DNA of 39,653 bases from Oscillatoriales cyanobacterium M59_W2019_021 (GTDB taxonomy: Bacteria; Cyanobacteriota; Cyanobacteriia; Cyanobacteriales; Geitlerinemataceae). Positions 1 through 9,171 of this stretch are shown here, in pieces. Location of the stretch: NCBI GenBank assembly GCA_015295945.1, contig DVED01000023.1, positions 1 to 39,653 of the forward strand. Direction: 5' to 3'. The notes beneath the pieces were generated by a model, which worked only from the letters and a program-made list of their open reading frames with translations, had not been told where the DNA came from and did no database searches. Each line of letters opens with the position of its first letter. The stretch's first letter is position 1. The position numbers were made by a program, and so were the translations under genes.

Positions 1-2679
1 GCTGCCACCGAGGAGAACGTCGTTGTCGAGTCCCCCGTCTAAACGATCGCTTCCGGCATTTCCTTGCAGGATATCTTTCCCCGCACCCCCTAAGAGGCGA
101 TCGCTGCCCGCTTGTCCGATGAGGCGATCGTTGTCGTTCTGCCCGAAGAGGGTGTCGTCTCCCTCCCCACCTTTTAAGGAATCGTTTCCATTTCCACCCA
201 AGAGGCGATCGTTGTCCGTTTCGCCTTCGAGGACATCGTTTCCATCCCCACCATTGAGGGTATCGTTTCCCTCGCCTCCGTTCAAGGTGTCGTTATCGAT
301 GCCGCCGTTAGCGGTGTCATTTCCCAGATCTCCGGCAATGAGATCGTCCCCCATTTGACCGAAGAGGGTATCGTCGTCCTCCCCACCGTTCAGGGCATCG
401 TTTCCCGCACCCCCTAAGAGGCGATCGCCCCCGGCTTCTCCTTCCAGGGTATCGCTGCCGATCGACCCATTGAGGGTATCGTTATCGGCTCCTCCCCACA
501 GTTCGTCGTTTCCCCCGCCGCCGTGAAGGCTATCGTTACCGAAACCGCCATGCAAATCGTCATCCCCCGCTTGACCGAAAAGGCGATCGTTGCCTTCCCC
601 GCCGCGAACGGTATCCCGTCCGGCTAAGGCTTCGATGCGATCGTCGGCGGAAGTCCCCACCAGGTTATCATCGCCAACAGTAGCGGCGGGTACGGTGGCG
701 ATCGCCAAATTAGCATCGGTAATATCGAAGAAGATATTCCCCACTGCTTCGACTTTAATGCGTGCGTCTGTCACCTCGAGATTGGGAAAGACGATCTCCT
801 CAGACCCATCGTTAGGGGTTTCTGCTGCTAACACGATGGGATAGGTCAAACCGCCATCGGTTGATAGCAGAATATTGACGTTCGCCGTATCGATCGATCC
901 GCTATCGGTTCCGGCAACATCCCAGGTTAGGGTTTCGATGGTGTTTCCCGGGTACGTCTCGACCGTATTGTGACTGGTAACTTGAAACGGCGTTCCGGTG
1001 TTGACGACGATAATTTGCAGATCGTCGGAGTTGACGCCACCGCCGCCACTGTGGTTATCCCGGACCGTCACGCGGAAGTTCAACGCCCGAGCGGTCGTCG
1101 GCAATTTTTCCCCGATCGTTGTCGTGTTATTCAACAAATCGGGCAATCGAGGAAAGATGCGGGTGGGATCGGGGGTGGGGGAAAACGATCGAAATAGTGG
1201 ACTCGAACCGTTATCCGGTGCTCCAACGGGTTGCGACGGACCGAGGTCGTATTCTTCCCAAGTATAAGTAAGAGTATCCCCATCGGCATCGAATCCCGTT
1301 GCCGTGAGTTGAAACGGCGTTGCGGCGGGAATGACGTAGTCTAACCCGGCACTGACAGTGGGGACGGTATTTCCCGTGGGGGTAATCGTCGCGGCGGCAT
1401 TGGCAACTCCGGTGGTGACGAATTCCCGAATTTCCTCAAAGCTCGCAGCGTGGAAATAGGGATCGCTGTTGAGTTGCAAGTTATCGCTGCCGCAAACCCC
1501 GGCATACGCCATAATTGTCGAACCGCTTCCCGGTTCGTAACCGTTACCGAAGGTGCCGCCGTTACAGCCGTTGAAAGTATGGCGGGCGTTAAATTGATGT
1601 CCGATTTCGTGGGCGACGTAATCGACGTAAAACGGATCGCCGACGGGATTCGACAACCCAGTTTCGCCTCGGGCTTTTCGTCCGGTGACACCGACAACGC
1701 CTAGGGAGGCTAAACCCCCGCCTGCGGTGCTGAAAACGTGTCCGATGTCGTAGTTGGCATTGCCGAGAATGGCATCGAGATTGGTTTGATTTTGCGCTAA
1801 CAAAGCCGAGGCGTTGTTGTTGGTGTAGGGATCGGTCGCGGGATTGGTGTAAACCAGGGCGTCGTTATTGGCAACCAGTTGCAGGCGGATGGCTAACTCG
1901 TTTTCGTAGATTCCGGTGACGCGGTTGATGGCCGTGACGATCGCCGCTTGTCCCAGTTCCACCGTGCCGCCGTGAAATTGGGTATACTCTCCGGTGGCGG
2001 CAACGGCGAGGTCGTAGGTTCGCAGTTCGCCCCCTGCCGATCGCGCGAAGTTGAGACTGTCGGCAGCAATTGACGATAAATCCCCATCCCGCAAAGCTTC
2101 CGTGGTTTCCAGGCGGGCAGCCTCGTCGTGGATATCTTCCTCTTCATAGAAGATAAAATCGGGGCGGTTGAGGTAGTCCTGTTTGAAGTAGCTGACGTAC
2201 AGGCTGTCGTCGAGGTGGAAGTAGGGATCGATGTAGTAGGTTCCCGATGGCGACAGGACTTGGGCGTGGAATCCGGCGGGGGTGAGGTCGAAACGTAGGC
2301 TGGCAGCGGGATCGTCGATGCCCCGACCGCTATAGGTTTTGATGTTGGGGAATTTCGCCGCCAGTTCCGGCGCCATAATGGGGGATTCTTCCACCTGGAA
2401 TCGGGCGAAGGTGCCGTCGGGCATGGGCAAGGCGATTTCTAGAGGAATCGACGGCATCAACCCCGGTTCGGAGGGTCGCCCTAACTCCTGCGGAGCCCCT
2501 TCTAGCGCGACTTGCAGCGCGTCGGGATTGAGGGTTAGCGCCTGAAATTGACTGGGTTGGATGGCAGGCTGGGAGAGGAAGCGGGCGGCGGGAAGGTTGT
2601 CGAGGAGTTGCCAAAATCCAACGGATTGTCCGCCAAGAGTCGATCGATCGGTTTCGATCGATAAATGATTGTCTAGCAT
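1..2679 (-). CDS. RTX-repeat reprolysin-like zinc metallopeptidase, 3' end beyond window
   Basis: 893 codons are open from ATG at 2679 to the window edge with no stop, so the gene is partial at its C-terminus. An in-frame TGA lies eight codons upstream of this ATG, so it is the first possible start. Residues ~1-190 form an N-terminal region resembling those of cyanobacterial reprolysin-like proteins. Residues 357-367 read [11 protein letters not shown], the metzincin HExxHxxxxxH zinc site with Asn at the usual Gly position. TIMAYAG around residue 390 is the Met-turn. A PKD/cadherin-like region follows. From ~668 onward there are tandem GGxGNDxLxGG-type nonapeptides (hemolysin-type calcium-binding repeats). 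There is no N-terminal signal peptide, as expected for type I secretion through a C-terminal signal, which would lie outside the window. Inference: a secreted, calcium-stabilised protease. The fold class is well supported; the substrate is unknown. Confidence 0.9.
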   Translation of the reverse strand, partial: MLDNHLSIETDRSTLGGQSVGFWQLLDNLPAARFLSQPAIQPSQFQALTLNPDALQVALEGAPQELGRPSEPGLMPSIPLEIALPMPDGTFARFQVEESPIMAPELAAKFPNIKTYSGRGIDDPAASLRFDLTPAGFHAQVLSPSGTYYIDPYFHLDDSLYVSYFKQDYLNRPDFIFYEEEDIHDEAARLETTEALRDGDLSSIAADSLNFARSAGGELRTYDLAVAATGEYTQFHGGTVELGQAAIVTAINRVTGIYENELAIRLQLVANNDALVYTNPATDPYTNNNASALLAQNQTNLDAILGNANYDIGHVFSTAGGGLASLGVVGVTGRKARGETGLSNPVGDPFYVDYVAHEIGHQFNARHTFNGCNGGTFGNGYEPGSGSTIMAYAGVCGSDNLQLNSDPYFHAASFEEIREFVTTGVANAAATITPTGNTVPTVSAGLDYVIPAATPFQLTATGFDADGDTLTYTWEEYDLGPSQPVGAPDNGSSPLFRSFSPTPDPTRIFPRLPDLLNNTTTIGEKLPTTARALNFRVTVRDNHSGGGGVNSDDLQIIVVNTGTPFQVTSHNTVETYPGNTIETLTWDVAGTDSGSIDTANVNILLSTDGGLTYPIVLAAETPNDGSEEIVFPNLEVTDARIKVEAVGNIFFDITDANLAIATVPAATVGDDNLVGTSADDRIEALAGRDTVRGGEGNDRLFGQAGDDDLHGGFGNDSLHGGGGNDELWGGADNDTLNGSIGSDTLEGEAGGDRLLGGAGNDALNGGEDDDTLFGQMGDDLIAGDLGNDTANGGIDNDTLNGGEGNDTLNGGDGNDVLEGETDNDRLLGGNGNDSLKGGEGDDTLFGQNDNDRLIGQAGSDRLLGGAGKDILQGNAGSDRLDGGLDNDVLLGGS

Positions 2680-2764
2680 TGTTTTGTCTCGCGCAAAAAG
2701 CGGTCAAGGGATATTTAGATGAATAACCCAATTTGAAACGAAAACGTTGCTCGTACCCCAAATT

Positions 2765-2778
2765 GCTGAAATTTCAGC
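2765..2778. promoter_or_regulatory. 14-bp perfect palindrome upstream of the RTX protease
   Basis: GCTGAAATTTCAGC is a perfect 14-bp palindrome, 86 bases upstream of the protease ATG in an AT-rich gap. Its size and place fit a dimeric repressor or activator site. No regulator is assignable and no convincing -35/-10 pair was identified around it. Confidence 0.3.
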
Positions 2779-3014
2779 TTTCTAATATTAAGGATACCGG
2801 ATTTGCGATCGATGCGTTTAAATTTTTAATTAAATTTCGATCGAGTTCGCCGGCAATCTGAATCACAAAAAGCAACTGAAATTCCACCGCATCCCCCTCA
2901 CAGATCGAGGATCTGATCTCGGTATGTTCTTCAATCTTCAACATCCATCAGCGCTAGGAAACTGTCTCCCAAACCCAAGGATTTGAGGGGCGGCGAGACT
3001 ACATGCGTGCCTCA

Positions 3015-3221
3015 CTATTTCTTGAAGCTATCATCCCCATCACTGGGGACATCAAAAAACAGCGCGACTTTTTGTGAGGAATCGATCTCGCAGGTTTGCC
3101 AAGAAAGGGCAAGGTTGTTTGGACAAGATGGGAGGGGGTTTGGGGGATCTGCCCAATATTTCAAGACTCGTTCGTCGAGTTCCTTGCCCTGAAGCCAAAG
3201 ATTTTCGTGTCGTTTAGTCAC
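3015..3221 (-). CDS. Doubtful small hypothetical protein (68 aa)
   Basis: A GTG-initiated frame of 68 residues. The product is hydrophilic with three Trp and two Cys and has no recognised domain; it ends in DGDDSFKK. A plus-strand frame of similar length overlaps it, and nothing around it supports either. It could be a real small gene, a relic of a degraded gene, or chance. Kept only because the amino-acid composition is not obviously random. Confidence 0.2.
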   Translation of the reverse strand: MTKRHENLWLQGKELDERVLKYWADPPNPLPSCPNNLALSWQTCEIDSSQKVALFFDVPSDGDDSFKK

Positions 3222-3444
3222 GTTCTGTACCCCGAACTCTTACCTTTTATCGAAATTGTAAGAGTCCCGATCGATTTTAGACTTCCCCCAATTTGCCCTA
3301 CAGATCTTCACCCCTCAAGAGTAAGTCTCGATCGTCCGCTGGGATGAGTCTTTACAAGTTGCAATATTTCGATCGATTGTCGTTCTCGATCAAACTCTCC
3401 CGAAAGTGAGATAATTAAAGCATACTGAATTCAACTTTTTCATC

Positions 3445-3564
3445 ATGAACGATCAAAAAAACGATCAACCTAAAAATGTCATTGATGTCGATCCCGTAAC
3501 GCTGTTATTCTTGACGATCGCAGTGTTGTTGATTCCGCTGTTAGTGGCGGGATTTTGGAACTAA
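3445..3564 (+). CDS. Small single-helix membrane protein (39 aa)
   Basis: ATG at 3445 and TAA at 3562 enclose 39 residues. The first 17 are hydrophilic (Asn, Asp, Lys, Gln). Residues ~18-37 form one hydrophobic helix containing LLFLTIAVLLIPLLVAGF, and the protein ends in WN. This architecture is that of the many small subunits of thylakoid complexes (photosystems, cytochrome b6f, NDH-1), but I could not match the sequence to any named subunit from memory. No good Shine-Dalgarno sequence is visible. The glycosyltransferase gene begins 66 bases downstream on the same strand. The clean hydrophilic-then-hydrophobic pattern argues for a real gene; the function is not known. Confidence 0.55.
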   Translation: MNDQKNDQPKNVIDVDPVTLLFLTIAVLLIPLLVAGFWN

Positions 3565-3630
3565 ATCTAGACTTTAAGGGCGAGCGTCGAAAACCTTCGC
3601 GCGGATCGATGCAGCTTGAGTCTTGTGGAA

Positions 3631-4776
3631 ATGGCTTCAAAGACAAAAATGGGGAAAATTGCAATTGATGCCAGTCATTTTGATGCGGCTGCATTTGACG
3701 GACTGAATCGCTATACTCGGGAGGTGCTGACCGGATTACTGGCAACCTCAGAATCGTTTCTCGTGTATACGTCGGCAACGGAACTTGAAAAAACCGATCG
3801 ACACTCAATTTCCTACCTTCAAGATCGAAGAATTTCTCGCAATACATTTCGTGGTAATTTATCGCGTTTGTGGTGGCATCAAACGGCTTTACCCCGATTG
3901 CTCGATCGCGAAAAAGCCTCGCTGTTGTACTCTCCCGTTCCCGAAGGGATGCTGTTTCCCGTTTGTCCGCAAGCCATCACGATTCACGATCTCCTGCCGA
4001 TTTTATTTCCCGACACGTACCCGAGACTGAAATATTACTTTCAATATATTTTACCCCGTTTAGTTCAAAACTCTACGGCAATTCTGACCGTTTCCGAACA
4101 AACCAAACAAGATATCGAGCGGTATTTCCCCGTGGGCGATCGACCGATTCACGTTGTTTATCAATCCTATCCATCGGACGTCTTCTATCCCATCGATCTC
4201 GCTAGACAAAATGATGTGAAAAGACACTACAATCTTGATCGCTTTATTTTGGGCGTTGGCGAAACTCGACCGTATAAAAATATGCGCCGTCTGATTGAAG
4301 CTTTCGCTCGGATCGAAGCAGAAGATCTAGAATTGGCGATCGTCGGAAAAATTAACAAAATGGACGACACCATTACTCAACTCCCTCAACAGTTAAAAAT
4401 TAGCGATCGGGTTAAATTTTTAGGATTCGTTCCTGACTCTGACTTAGCGGCTTTATATAGTGCGGCAACAGCTTTTGTGTTTCCCTCGTTGTACGAAGGT
4501 TTCGGGATTCCGCCGCTCGAAGCAATGGCGTGCGGCTGTCCGGCGATCGTTTCTCGAGTGGCGTCGCTGCCGGAAGTGTGCGGTTGCGCGGCGTATTACG
4601 TCAATCCTTTCCATGTTGAGAGTATTGCGGAGGGGATAGCAAAAGTGGCGAGGAACGATCGCATGCGCAATTATTTAAAAAGACAAGGATTGGAACAAGC
4701 GGAAAAATTTAAAGCGCAGGATTTGGGAGAACGAATTTTGAACATTTTGCAAGATATGAGACTGAAAAACAAATGA
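3631..4776 (+). CDS. GT4-family glycosyltransferase
   Basis: About 381 residues with the two-domain GT-B layout of glycosyltransferase family 4. The N-terminal half carries the acceptor domain; [13 protein letters not shown] is typical of mannosyltransferase-like members. The linker region contains [20 protein letters not shown], the start of the sugar-nucleotide-binding domain. The C-terminal half has [20 protein letters not shown], the E-x7-E donor-binding motif. Family knowledge: these enzymes transfer a hexose from an NDP-sugar to a lipid, exopolysaccharide or protein-linked glycan on the cytoplasmic side. Start is uncertain: an in-frame TTG (3616), ATG 3631 and ATG 3649 are all possible. 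ATG 3649 gives the usual short lead into the first beta strand ([10 protein letters not shown]). No other polysaccharide genes adjoin it, so the pathway is open. Confidence 0.88.
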   Translation: MASKTKMGKIAIDASHFDAAAFDGLNRYTREVLTGLLATSESFLVYTSATELEKTDRHSISYLQDRRISRNTFRGNLSRLWWHQTALPRLLDREKASLLYSPVPEGMLFPVCPQAITIHDLLPILFPDTYPRLKYYFQYILPRLVQNSTAILTVSEQTKQDIERYFPVGDRPIHVVYQSYPSDVFYPIDLARQNDVKRHYNLDRFILGVGETRPYKNMRRLIEAFARIEAEDLELAIVGKINKMDDTITQLPQQLKISDRVKFLGFVPDSDLAALYSAATAFVFPSLYEGFGIPPLEAMACGCPAIVSRVASLPEVCGCAAYYVNPFHVESIAEGIAKVARNDRMRNYLKRQGLEQAEKFKAQDLGERILNILQDMRLKNK

Positions 4777-4977
4777 AGTTTTCTTCTATAGACATGAATC
4801 TGCCGACGGGCTATTTGGTAAATTTAAGCAGGTTGAGTTTGAGGGAGTAGAGGCAGTTCGATCTGTTGGCGAATTCGTCGGGGGGGGGTGACCTCCCACC
4901 TTGGAAATGGCGTATTTGCGTTCATTTCAACGATCGCCAGTTCTAGAAACTGTCATCAATTGGTCATACATTCCGTA

Positions 4978-5039
4978 CTAGGCAAGGATTCTAGCGTTCA
5001 AGTGCGTTGTCGAGCCATCGCCCATAAATCCTTGCCTAG
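4978..5039. repeat. 62-bp element with perfect 13-bp terminal inverted repeats
   Basis: CTAGGCAAGGATT at 4978-4990 is matched exactly in inverted orientation at 5027-5039, around a 36-base centre. The element lies 200 bases after the glycosyltransferase stop. No U-tract follows, so it looks more like a small palindromic or MITE-like element than a simple terminator. Confidence 0.5.
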
Positions 5040-5202
5040 AAGAAATTCTAGATTTAATAGGTGACACGCCCTAGGGTCAAACCTGGATATCGCCTGAATT
5101 TCCTCGAACTGAGTGAGAGGGGTTAAACCCCTTGTTAATTTACCAACAGCCCTATAATTTGGGTTCCTCGAGCGGACTTCATCCAATTGAGAAACGCTAT
5201 AC

Positions 5203-5208
5203 TATAAT
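5203..5208 (+). promoter_or_regulatory. Probable -10 box for glcF
   Basis: TATAAT occurs inside CTATACTATAATAGAG. No strong -35 is evident. Transcription starting about seven bases downstream would place the ATG at 5222 almost at the mRNA end. That favours translation from 5321 or 5366. Confidence 0.4.
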
Positions 5209-5365
5209 AGAGTTCTCTAAAATGGGTTCTTTTTCTTTTTTAAACGTAGCTCGGTTCGAGAGTTTTAGTGACTTAACAGAGAGCAAAAACTCTCCCAAAA
5301 GCAGCTTCGTTTTCTGTGGAATGGGCGATCGTCCATCGAATTTTTCATTCAGTGACTCTGAAACA

Positions 5366-6760
5366 ATGCAAACGACCGAAAACCTTTCCTCTCCCTTAAA
5401 ACCCGCTAAAGAAAGCCACTTTTTAACTCAAAATCCCCATCTGTCCGAATTACCTCCCACCCAAGGATTCGACGCCAAACATCCCCCCAAACAAGAACTG
5501 ATCGACACCTGCGTTCACTGCGGTTTTTGCTTGTCCACCTGTCCCAGCTATCGCGTTCTCGGGACGGAAATGGACTCTCCCCGAGGGCGAATTTATTTGA
5601 TGGATGCCATTAATAAAAGCGAAGCGGAGTTAAAACCCGCCACATCTCAACATTTCGATACCTGTTTGGGATGCTTGGCTTGCGTCACCACTTGTCCTTC
5701 GGGCGTCCAGTACGATAAACTGATTTCGGCAACCCGCCCGCAAGTAGAACGAAATGTCCCGAGAACCCTGGGCGATCGCCTGATTCGCACCCTGATTTTC
5801 AATCTATTTCCCTATCCCAATCGCCTGCGTCCGTTCCTGGTTCCTCTCTTTTTCTACCAACAACTTGGCTTGCAAAAATTCGCGCGATCGACGGGCTTAT
5901 TACCAAAAATATTCCCGCGTTTGGCGGCGATGGATTCCATTTTACCGGAAATCGTCCTCGATTCGTTTCAAGACGGATTCCCGGATGTGATTCCCGCCAA
6001 AGGTGAAAAACGATACCGGGTTGGTATGATTTTAGGATGCGTTCAGCGCCTGTTTTTTCACCCTGTTAACGAAGCCACGGTGCGGGTTTTAACCGCCAAT
6101 GGTTGCGAAGTCGTTATCCCAAAAAATCAAGGCTGTTGCGGGGCACTTCCGGCGCACCAAGGACAAGAAAAACAAGCCCAAGCGATCGCCCGACAGACGA
6201 TCGAGAGCTTCGCCAACCTCGATTTAGATGCGGTGATTATCAATGCTGCCGGATGCGGACATACCCTCAAAGAATACGGTCATATTCTTCAAGACGATCC
6301 CCATTATAAAACCAAAGCGGAAGCCTTTTCTCAAACCGTTAAAGATGTTAACGAATTCTTAGTCGAAGTGGGATTAACTGCCGAACTTCATCCCATTTCA
6401 GAGGGTGAATTGGCGATCGTCTATCAAGATGCCTGCCATCTCATTCACGGGCAAAAAATTAGCGCTCAACCCCGCCAATTGTTGCAGCAAATTCCGGGGA
6501 TAACATTGCGCGAACCCGTCGATGCGGCATTGTGTTGCGGTAGTGCGGGGGTTTATAATATGTTGCAACCGGAAGTTGCCGACGAATTGGGACAGCAAAA
6601 AGTCGAAAATTTAGTCAATACCGGAGCGCAGCTAATCACCTCCGCTAATCCGGGTTGTTCCTTACAAATTAAAAAACATTTAGATCTCAAAGGTGAAGAT
6701 ATTTCCCTCAAACATCCGATCGAACTCTTAGATTTATCGATTCAAGGTCGGAAAATTTGA
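5366..6760 (+). CDS. glcF: Glycolate oxidase/dehydrogenase iron-sulfur subunit
   Basis: 464 residues from ATG 5366. Two ferredoxin-type clusters sit near the N-terminus: CVHCGFCLSTCPS and CLGCLACVTTCPSG, each the CxxCxxCxxxC(P) pattern for 4Fe-4S. The C-terminal half has the two cysteine-rich CCG domains of the GlcF/LutA/HdrB group (CCGALPAHQG, and CCGSAGVYN after DACHLIHGQ). Family role: GlcF passes electrons from the GlcD flavoprotein, which oxidises glycolate to glyoxylate in photorespiration, to the membrane quinone pool. glcD and glcE are not in the window, as is common in cyanobacteria where these genes are scattered. The frame extends upstream to TTG 5132, but the -10 box at 5203 and the lack of homology-like sequence there argue for a start at 5321 or 5366. 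Confidence 0.9.
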   Translation: MQTTENLSSPLKPAKESHFLTQNPHLSELPPTQGFDAKHPPKQELIDTCVHCGFCLSTCPSYRVLGTEMDSPRGRIYLMDAINKSEAELKPATSQHFDTCLGCLACVTTCPSGVQYDKLISATRPQVERNVPRTLGDRLIRTLIFNLFPYPNRLRPFLVPLFFYQQLGLQKFARSTGLLPKIFPRLAAMDSILPEIVLDSFQDGFPDVIPAKGEKRYRVGMILGCVQRLFFHPVNEATVRVLTANGCEVVIPKNQGCCGALPAHQGQEKQAQAIARQTIESFANLDLDAVIINAAGCGHTLKEYGHILQDDPHYKTKAEAFSQTVKDVNEFLVEVGLTAELHPISEGELAIVYQDACHLIHGQKISAQPRQLLQQIPGITLREPVDAALCCGSAGVYNMLQPEVADELGQQKVENLVNTGAQLITSANPGCSLQIKKHLDLKGEDISLKHPIELLDLSIQGRKI

Positions 6761-6775
6761 GATGTTTCGATCGGT

Positions 6776-6814
6776 CGATCGCCCGTTTTTCGTGTATTCT
6801 AATTCGGGCGATCG
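6776..6814. terminator. Possible bidirectional terminator between glcF and the aldehyde dehydrogenase gene
   Basis: CGATCGCCCG (6776-6785) pairs perfectly with CGGGCGATCG (6805-6814) across a 19-base loop that contains TTTTT. It sits in the 60-base gap between two convergent genes. There is no U-run right after the stem on either strand. The arms contain HIP1-like sequence, so chance pairing is possible. Confidence 0.35.
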
Positions 6815-6820
6815 CTGCGG

Positions 6821-8179
6821 TTATTTCCCAATAACACGCTTGATTAAATCGACTTTGCCTTTATAAGGTGCGTAACGCCAGTCGAGATCCAGCCACATTC
6901 CTTTTTTGAGGACACTTTTATAGTGGGAAAAGGTATCGAAACTCGCTTTACCGTGATAGCTGCCGATGCCACTATCGCCGACACCGCCGAAAGGCAATTC
7001 GGTGACGCCAACGTGCATAACGGTATCGTTAAGACAAACGCCACCGGAAGAAGTGCGATCGAGAACTTGTTGCTGAGTTTGTTTGTCTTGAGAAAAGAGA
7101 TATAATGCCAGGGGTTTGGGACGTTCGTTAATCCGATCGATCGCTTCGTTTAAATCGGTATACTCTAAAACGGGTAAAATCGGACCGAAAATTTCATCTT
7201 CCATCACCGGAGCATCCCAACTGACTTCATCGAGAACGGTAGGAGCAATATAGCGTTCTTCGGGTTTAGTTTGTCCGCCGACGATAACTTTGCCATCGCC
7301 GATAAATTCGGCAACGCGATCGAAGTGTCTCTGACTGATGAGGCGTGCGTAGTCGGGACTTTGCGAGGGATCGTCTCCATAAAATTCGCCGACGTATTTT
7401 TTGATATTGTTCAGTAAATCAGATTTAATGCGTCGATCGACCAATAAGTAATCTGGTGCGATACAAGTTTGTCCGGCATTGATAAACTTACCCCAAGTAA
7501 TTCGCTTTGCCGCTCGATCGATATCGACCGTGGTATCGACAATACAGGGACTTTTTCCGCCCAATTCCAACGTGACGGGCGTTAAGTTTTTTGCCGCCGC
7601 TTCCATCACAATTTTCCCGATTTTCGTTCCGCCAGTAAAGAAGATGCGATCGAACTTTTCGGCGAGTAATTGTTGAGAAGTTTCGACGCCACCTTCTACG
7701 GATTTAATATAAGCCGGATCGAAGGTATTTTCTACGAGTTCTGTGACGACGCGGGCGGTATTTGCCGCCAGTTCCGACGGTTTAAGAATCGCGCAATTTC
7801 CAGCGGCGATCGCCCCAACCAAGGGACTAATCATCAACTGAAACGGATAGTTCCACGGTCCGATAATCAGCACCACACCCAAGGGTTCGGGATAAATTTT
7901 TGCCGATGCCGGAAATTGATCGATCGGGGTAGGAACTTTCTTCGGTTTTACCCAAGATTTAATATGTTTGAGCGCGTAATTAATTTCCGAAATCGAAGCA
8001 ATTTCAAAATACGCCTCAAACTCCGGTCGGTTCAAATCAGCATTCACCGCTGCGACGATCGCCTCTTGCCGATCAAGAATCGCTTGCTTCAACCGTTGGA
8101 GTTGCTCGATCCGAAACCCTAAGTCTTTCGTTTGACCCGTCGCAAAAAACTGACGCTGCTTCTGAAGTAAATCTTTCAT
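6821..8179 (-). CDS. Class 3 aldehyde dehydrogenase (fatty-aldehyde/apocarotenal type)
   Basis: 452 residues, the usual length for the short class 3 family. GPWNYPFQL near residue 107 and the NAD-binding FTGGTKIGK near 181 are present. The catalytic general base is Glu205 in LELGGKSP and the catalytic Cys is Cys239 in NAGQTCIAPDY. The C-terminal PFGGVGDSGIG motif is intact. Family knowledge: cyanobacterial relatives (Synechocystis slr0091 type) oxidise long-chain aldehydes and apocarotenals to acids, detoxifying products of lipid and carotenoid breakdown. It is convergent with glcF. Its ATG abuts a heptad-repeat tract that separates it from murQ, whose product has no evident metabolic link. 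The reaction class is sure; the substrate is inferred. Confidence 0.92.
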   Translation of the reverse strand: MKDLLQKQRQFFATGQTKDLGFRIEQLQRLKQAILDRQEAIVAAVNADLNRPEFEAYFEIASISEINYALKHIKSWVKPKKVPTPIDQFPASAKIYPEPLGVVLIIGPWNYPFQLMISPLVGAIAAGNCAILKPSELAANTARVVTELVENTFDPAYIKSVEGGVETSQQLLAEKFDRIFFTGGTKIGKIVMEAAAKNLTPVTLELGGKSPCIVDTTVDIDRAAKRITWGKFINAGQTCIAPDYLLVDRRIKSDLLNNIKKYVGEFYGDDPSQSPDYARLISQRHFDRVAEFIGDGKVIVGGQTKPEERYIAPTVLDEVSWDAPVMEDEIFGPILPVLEYTDLNEAIDRINERPKPLALYLFSQDKQTQQQVLDRTSSGGVCLNDTVMHVGVTELPFGGVGDSGIGSYHGKASFDTFSHYKSVLKKGMWLDLDWRYAPYKGKVDLIKRVIGK

Positions 8180-8270
8180 GATTGGTCATTTGGGGTTTGG
8201 GGTTTGTTAGTTGTTCGTGGTTAGTTGTTAGTTGTTCCTTGCCCATTACCACTTATTACTTATTACTTAG
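8180..8270. repeat. Heptanucleotide (STRR-type) tandem repeat tract
   Basis: The sequence reads in consecutive, drifting seven-base units such as TGGGGTT, TGTTAGT, TGTTCGT, TATTACT, for about thirteen units. It fills the gap between the aldehyde dehydrogenase start and murQ, and its TATTACT end runs into the murQ stop codon (8263-8265). Confidence 0.8.
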
Positions 8271-9171
8271 CTTCAACCGCTTGGCGCAAATTGCCGCCAT
8301 ATTTTTCTAGCAATTCTTTACCTTCTGTGGCATTGAGACCCGTCCAGTGCATTAAGAGTGCCAATTTCACTTGCCGATCGCTCTTTTCCAACAGAAACCC
8401 CGCCTCTTGGCGACTCAATCCCGTCAAATCGCCGATAATTCTTAACGCGCGATCGTGCAATTTGCGGTTAGTTACAGCCACATCCACCATGCGATTGCCG
8501 TACACTTTCCCCAACATCACCATCGTACTGGTCGATAAAATATTCAGCGCCAATTTCGTCACCGTTCCCGCCTTCAGTCGCGTCGATCCTGCCAGCACTT
8601 CCGGACCGACAATGAGGCGAATATCCACATCCGCATCCACCGGAACTTGTTCGGCGGGAACGCAAGCGATAAAAATCGTCGTTGCACCGCGTTGTTTCGC
8701 CGCTTGCAGGGCACCGAGAACGAACGGCGTCGTACCGCCTGCGGTAATTCCCACCACCGCATCCACCTCGTGAATTTGGCGTTGGGCAACTGCCTCCGCA
8801 CCATCTTGGGCGCGATCTTCCAAATCCTCGGAACTGCGGATCAACGCCGCCGCACCCCCAGCAATAATCCCCTGCACCAACTCCGGCGGCGTGCAGAAGG
8901 TAGGGGGACACTCCGCCGCATCCAGAACCCCCAAACGACCGCTGGTTCCCGCGCCGACGTAGAACAGCCTTCCCCCGCGCCGCAGGGATTCCGCTATCCG
9001 CTCGATCGCCTCTGCCAGGGGTTCTCGCGCTGCGGCGATCGCTTGTAAAACTCGGGCATCCTCTCGATTGAACAAATCGACCAATTCCAACGCGCTGAGT
9101 CGATCCAAGTTTTGCGTATTGGGATTGCTTTGTTCGGTCAGCAAATGCCCGCGATTTTCCAATTCCTTCAC
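8263..9171 (-). CDS. murQ: N-acetylmuramic acid 6-phosphate etherase
   Basis: 302 residues, the standard MurQ length, built around a SIS (sugar isomerase) domain. Diagnostic stretches include RGHLLTEQSNPNT at the N-terminus, YVGAGTSGRLGVLDAAECPP (phosphosugar loop and first catalytic Glu), ITAGGTTPFVLGAL, and GSTRLKAGTVTKLALN. The enzyme cleaves the lactyl ether of MurNAc-6-phosphate to give GlcNAc-6-phosphate and D-lactate in peptidoglycan recycling. The upstream DUF3110 gene ends in ATGA, which overlaps this start by four bases, so the two are translationally coupled. The last codon AAG and the TAA stop fall within the adjoining heptad repeat, suggesting the repeat has reset the C-terminus by a residue or so. 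Confidence 0.95.
   Translation of the reverse strand: MKELENRGHLLTEQSNPNTQNLDRLSALELVDLFNREDARVLQAIAAAREPLAEAIERIAESLRRGGRLFYVGAGTSGRLGVLDAAECPPTFCTPPELVQGIIAGGAAALIRSSEDLEDRAQDGAEAVAQRQIHEVDAVVGITAGGTTPFVLGALQAAKQRGATTIFIACVPAEQVPVDADVDIRLIVGPEVLAGSTRLKAGTVTKLALNILSTSTMVMLGKVYGNRMVDVAVTNRKLHDRALRIIGDLTGLSRQEAGFLLEKSDRQVKLALLMHWTGLNATEGKELLEKYGGNLRQAVEAK

Larger units (their letters stand above)
2680..3444. other. Gene-poor intergenic region
   Basis: This 765-base gap separates the leftward protease gene from the rightward small membrane-protein gene. It holds the palindrome at 2765 and one doubtful minus-strand reading frame (3015-3221). I see no RNA gene or tandem repeat. Regulatory sequence for both divergent genes presumably lies here. 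Confidence 0.5.
4777..5365. other. Gene-free interval upstream of glcF
   Basis: 589 bases containing the inverted-repeat element at 4978-5039, a run of nine G at about 4879, and the AT-rich probable promoter of glcF near 5200. Short open frames on both strands show no family resemblance. I see no RNA gene. Confidence 0.4.

Noticed and set aside
23-844. Plus-strand frames opposite the RTX repeats
   Set aside because: Ser/Pro-rich translations are the antisense of Gly-Asp-rich calcium-binding repeats.
5132-5365. N-terminal extension of glcF to TTG 5132
   Set aside because: A good -10 box at 5203 lies within it and the extension has no GlcF-like sequence.
2680-5365. tRNA or small stable RNA genes in the long gaps
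   Set aside because: No T-loop (GGTTCGAATC-type) with a matching acceptor stem was seen in any intergenic stretch of the window.
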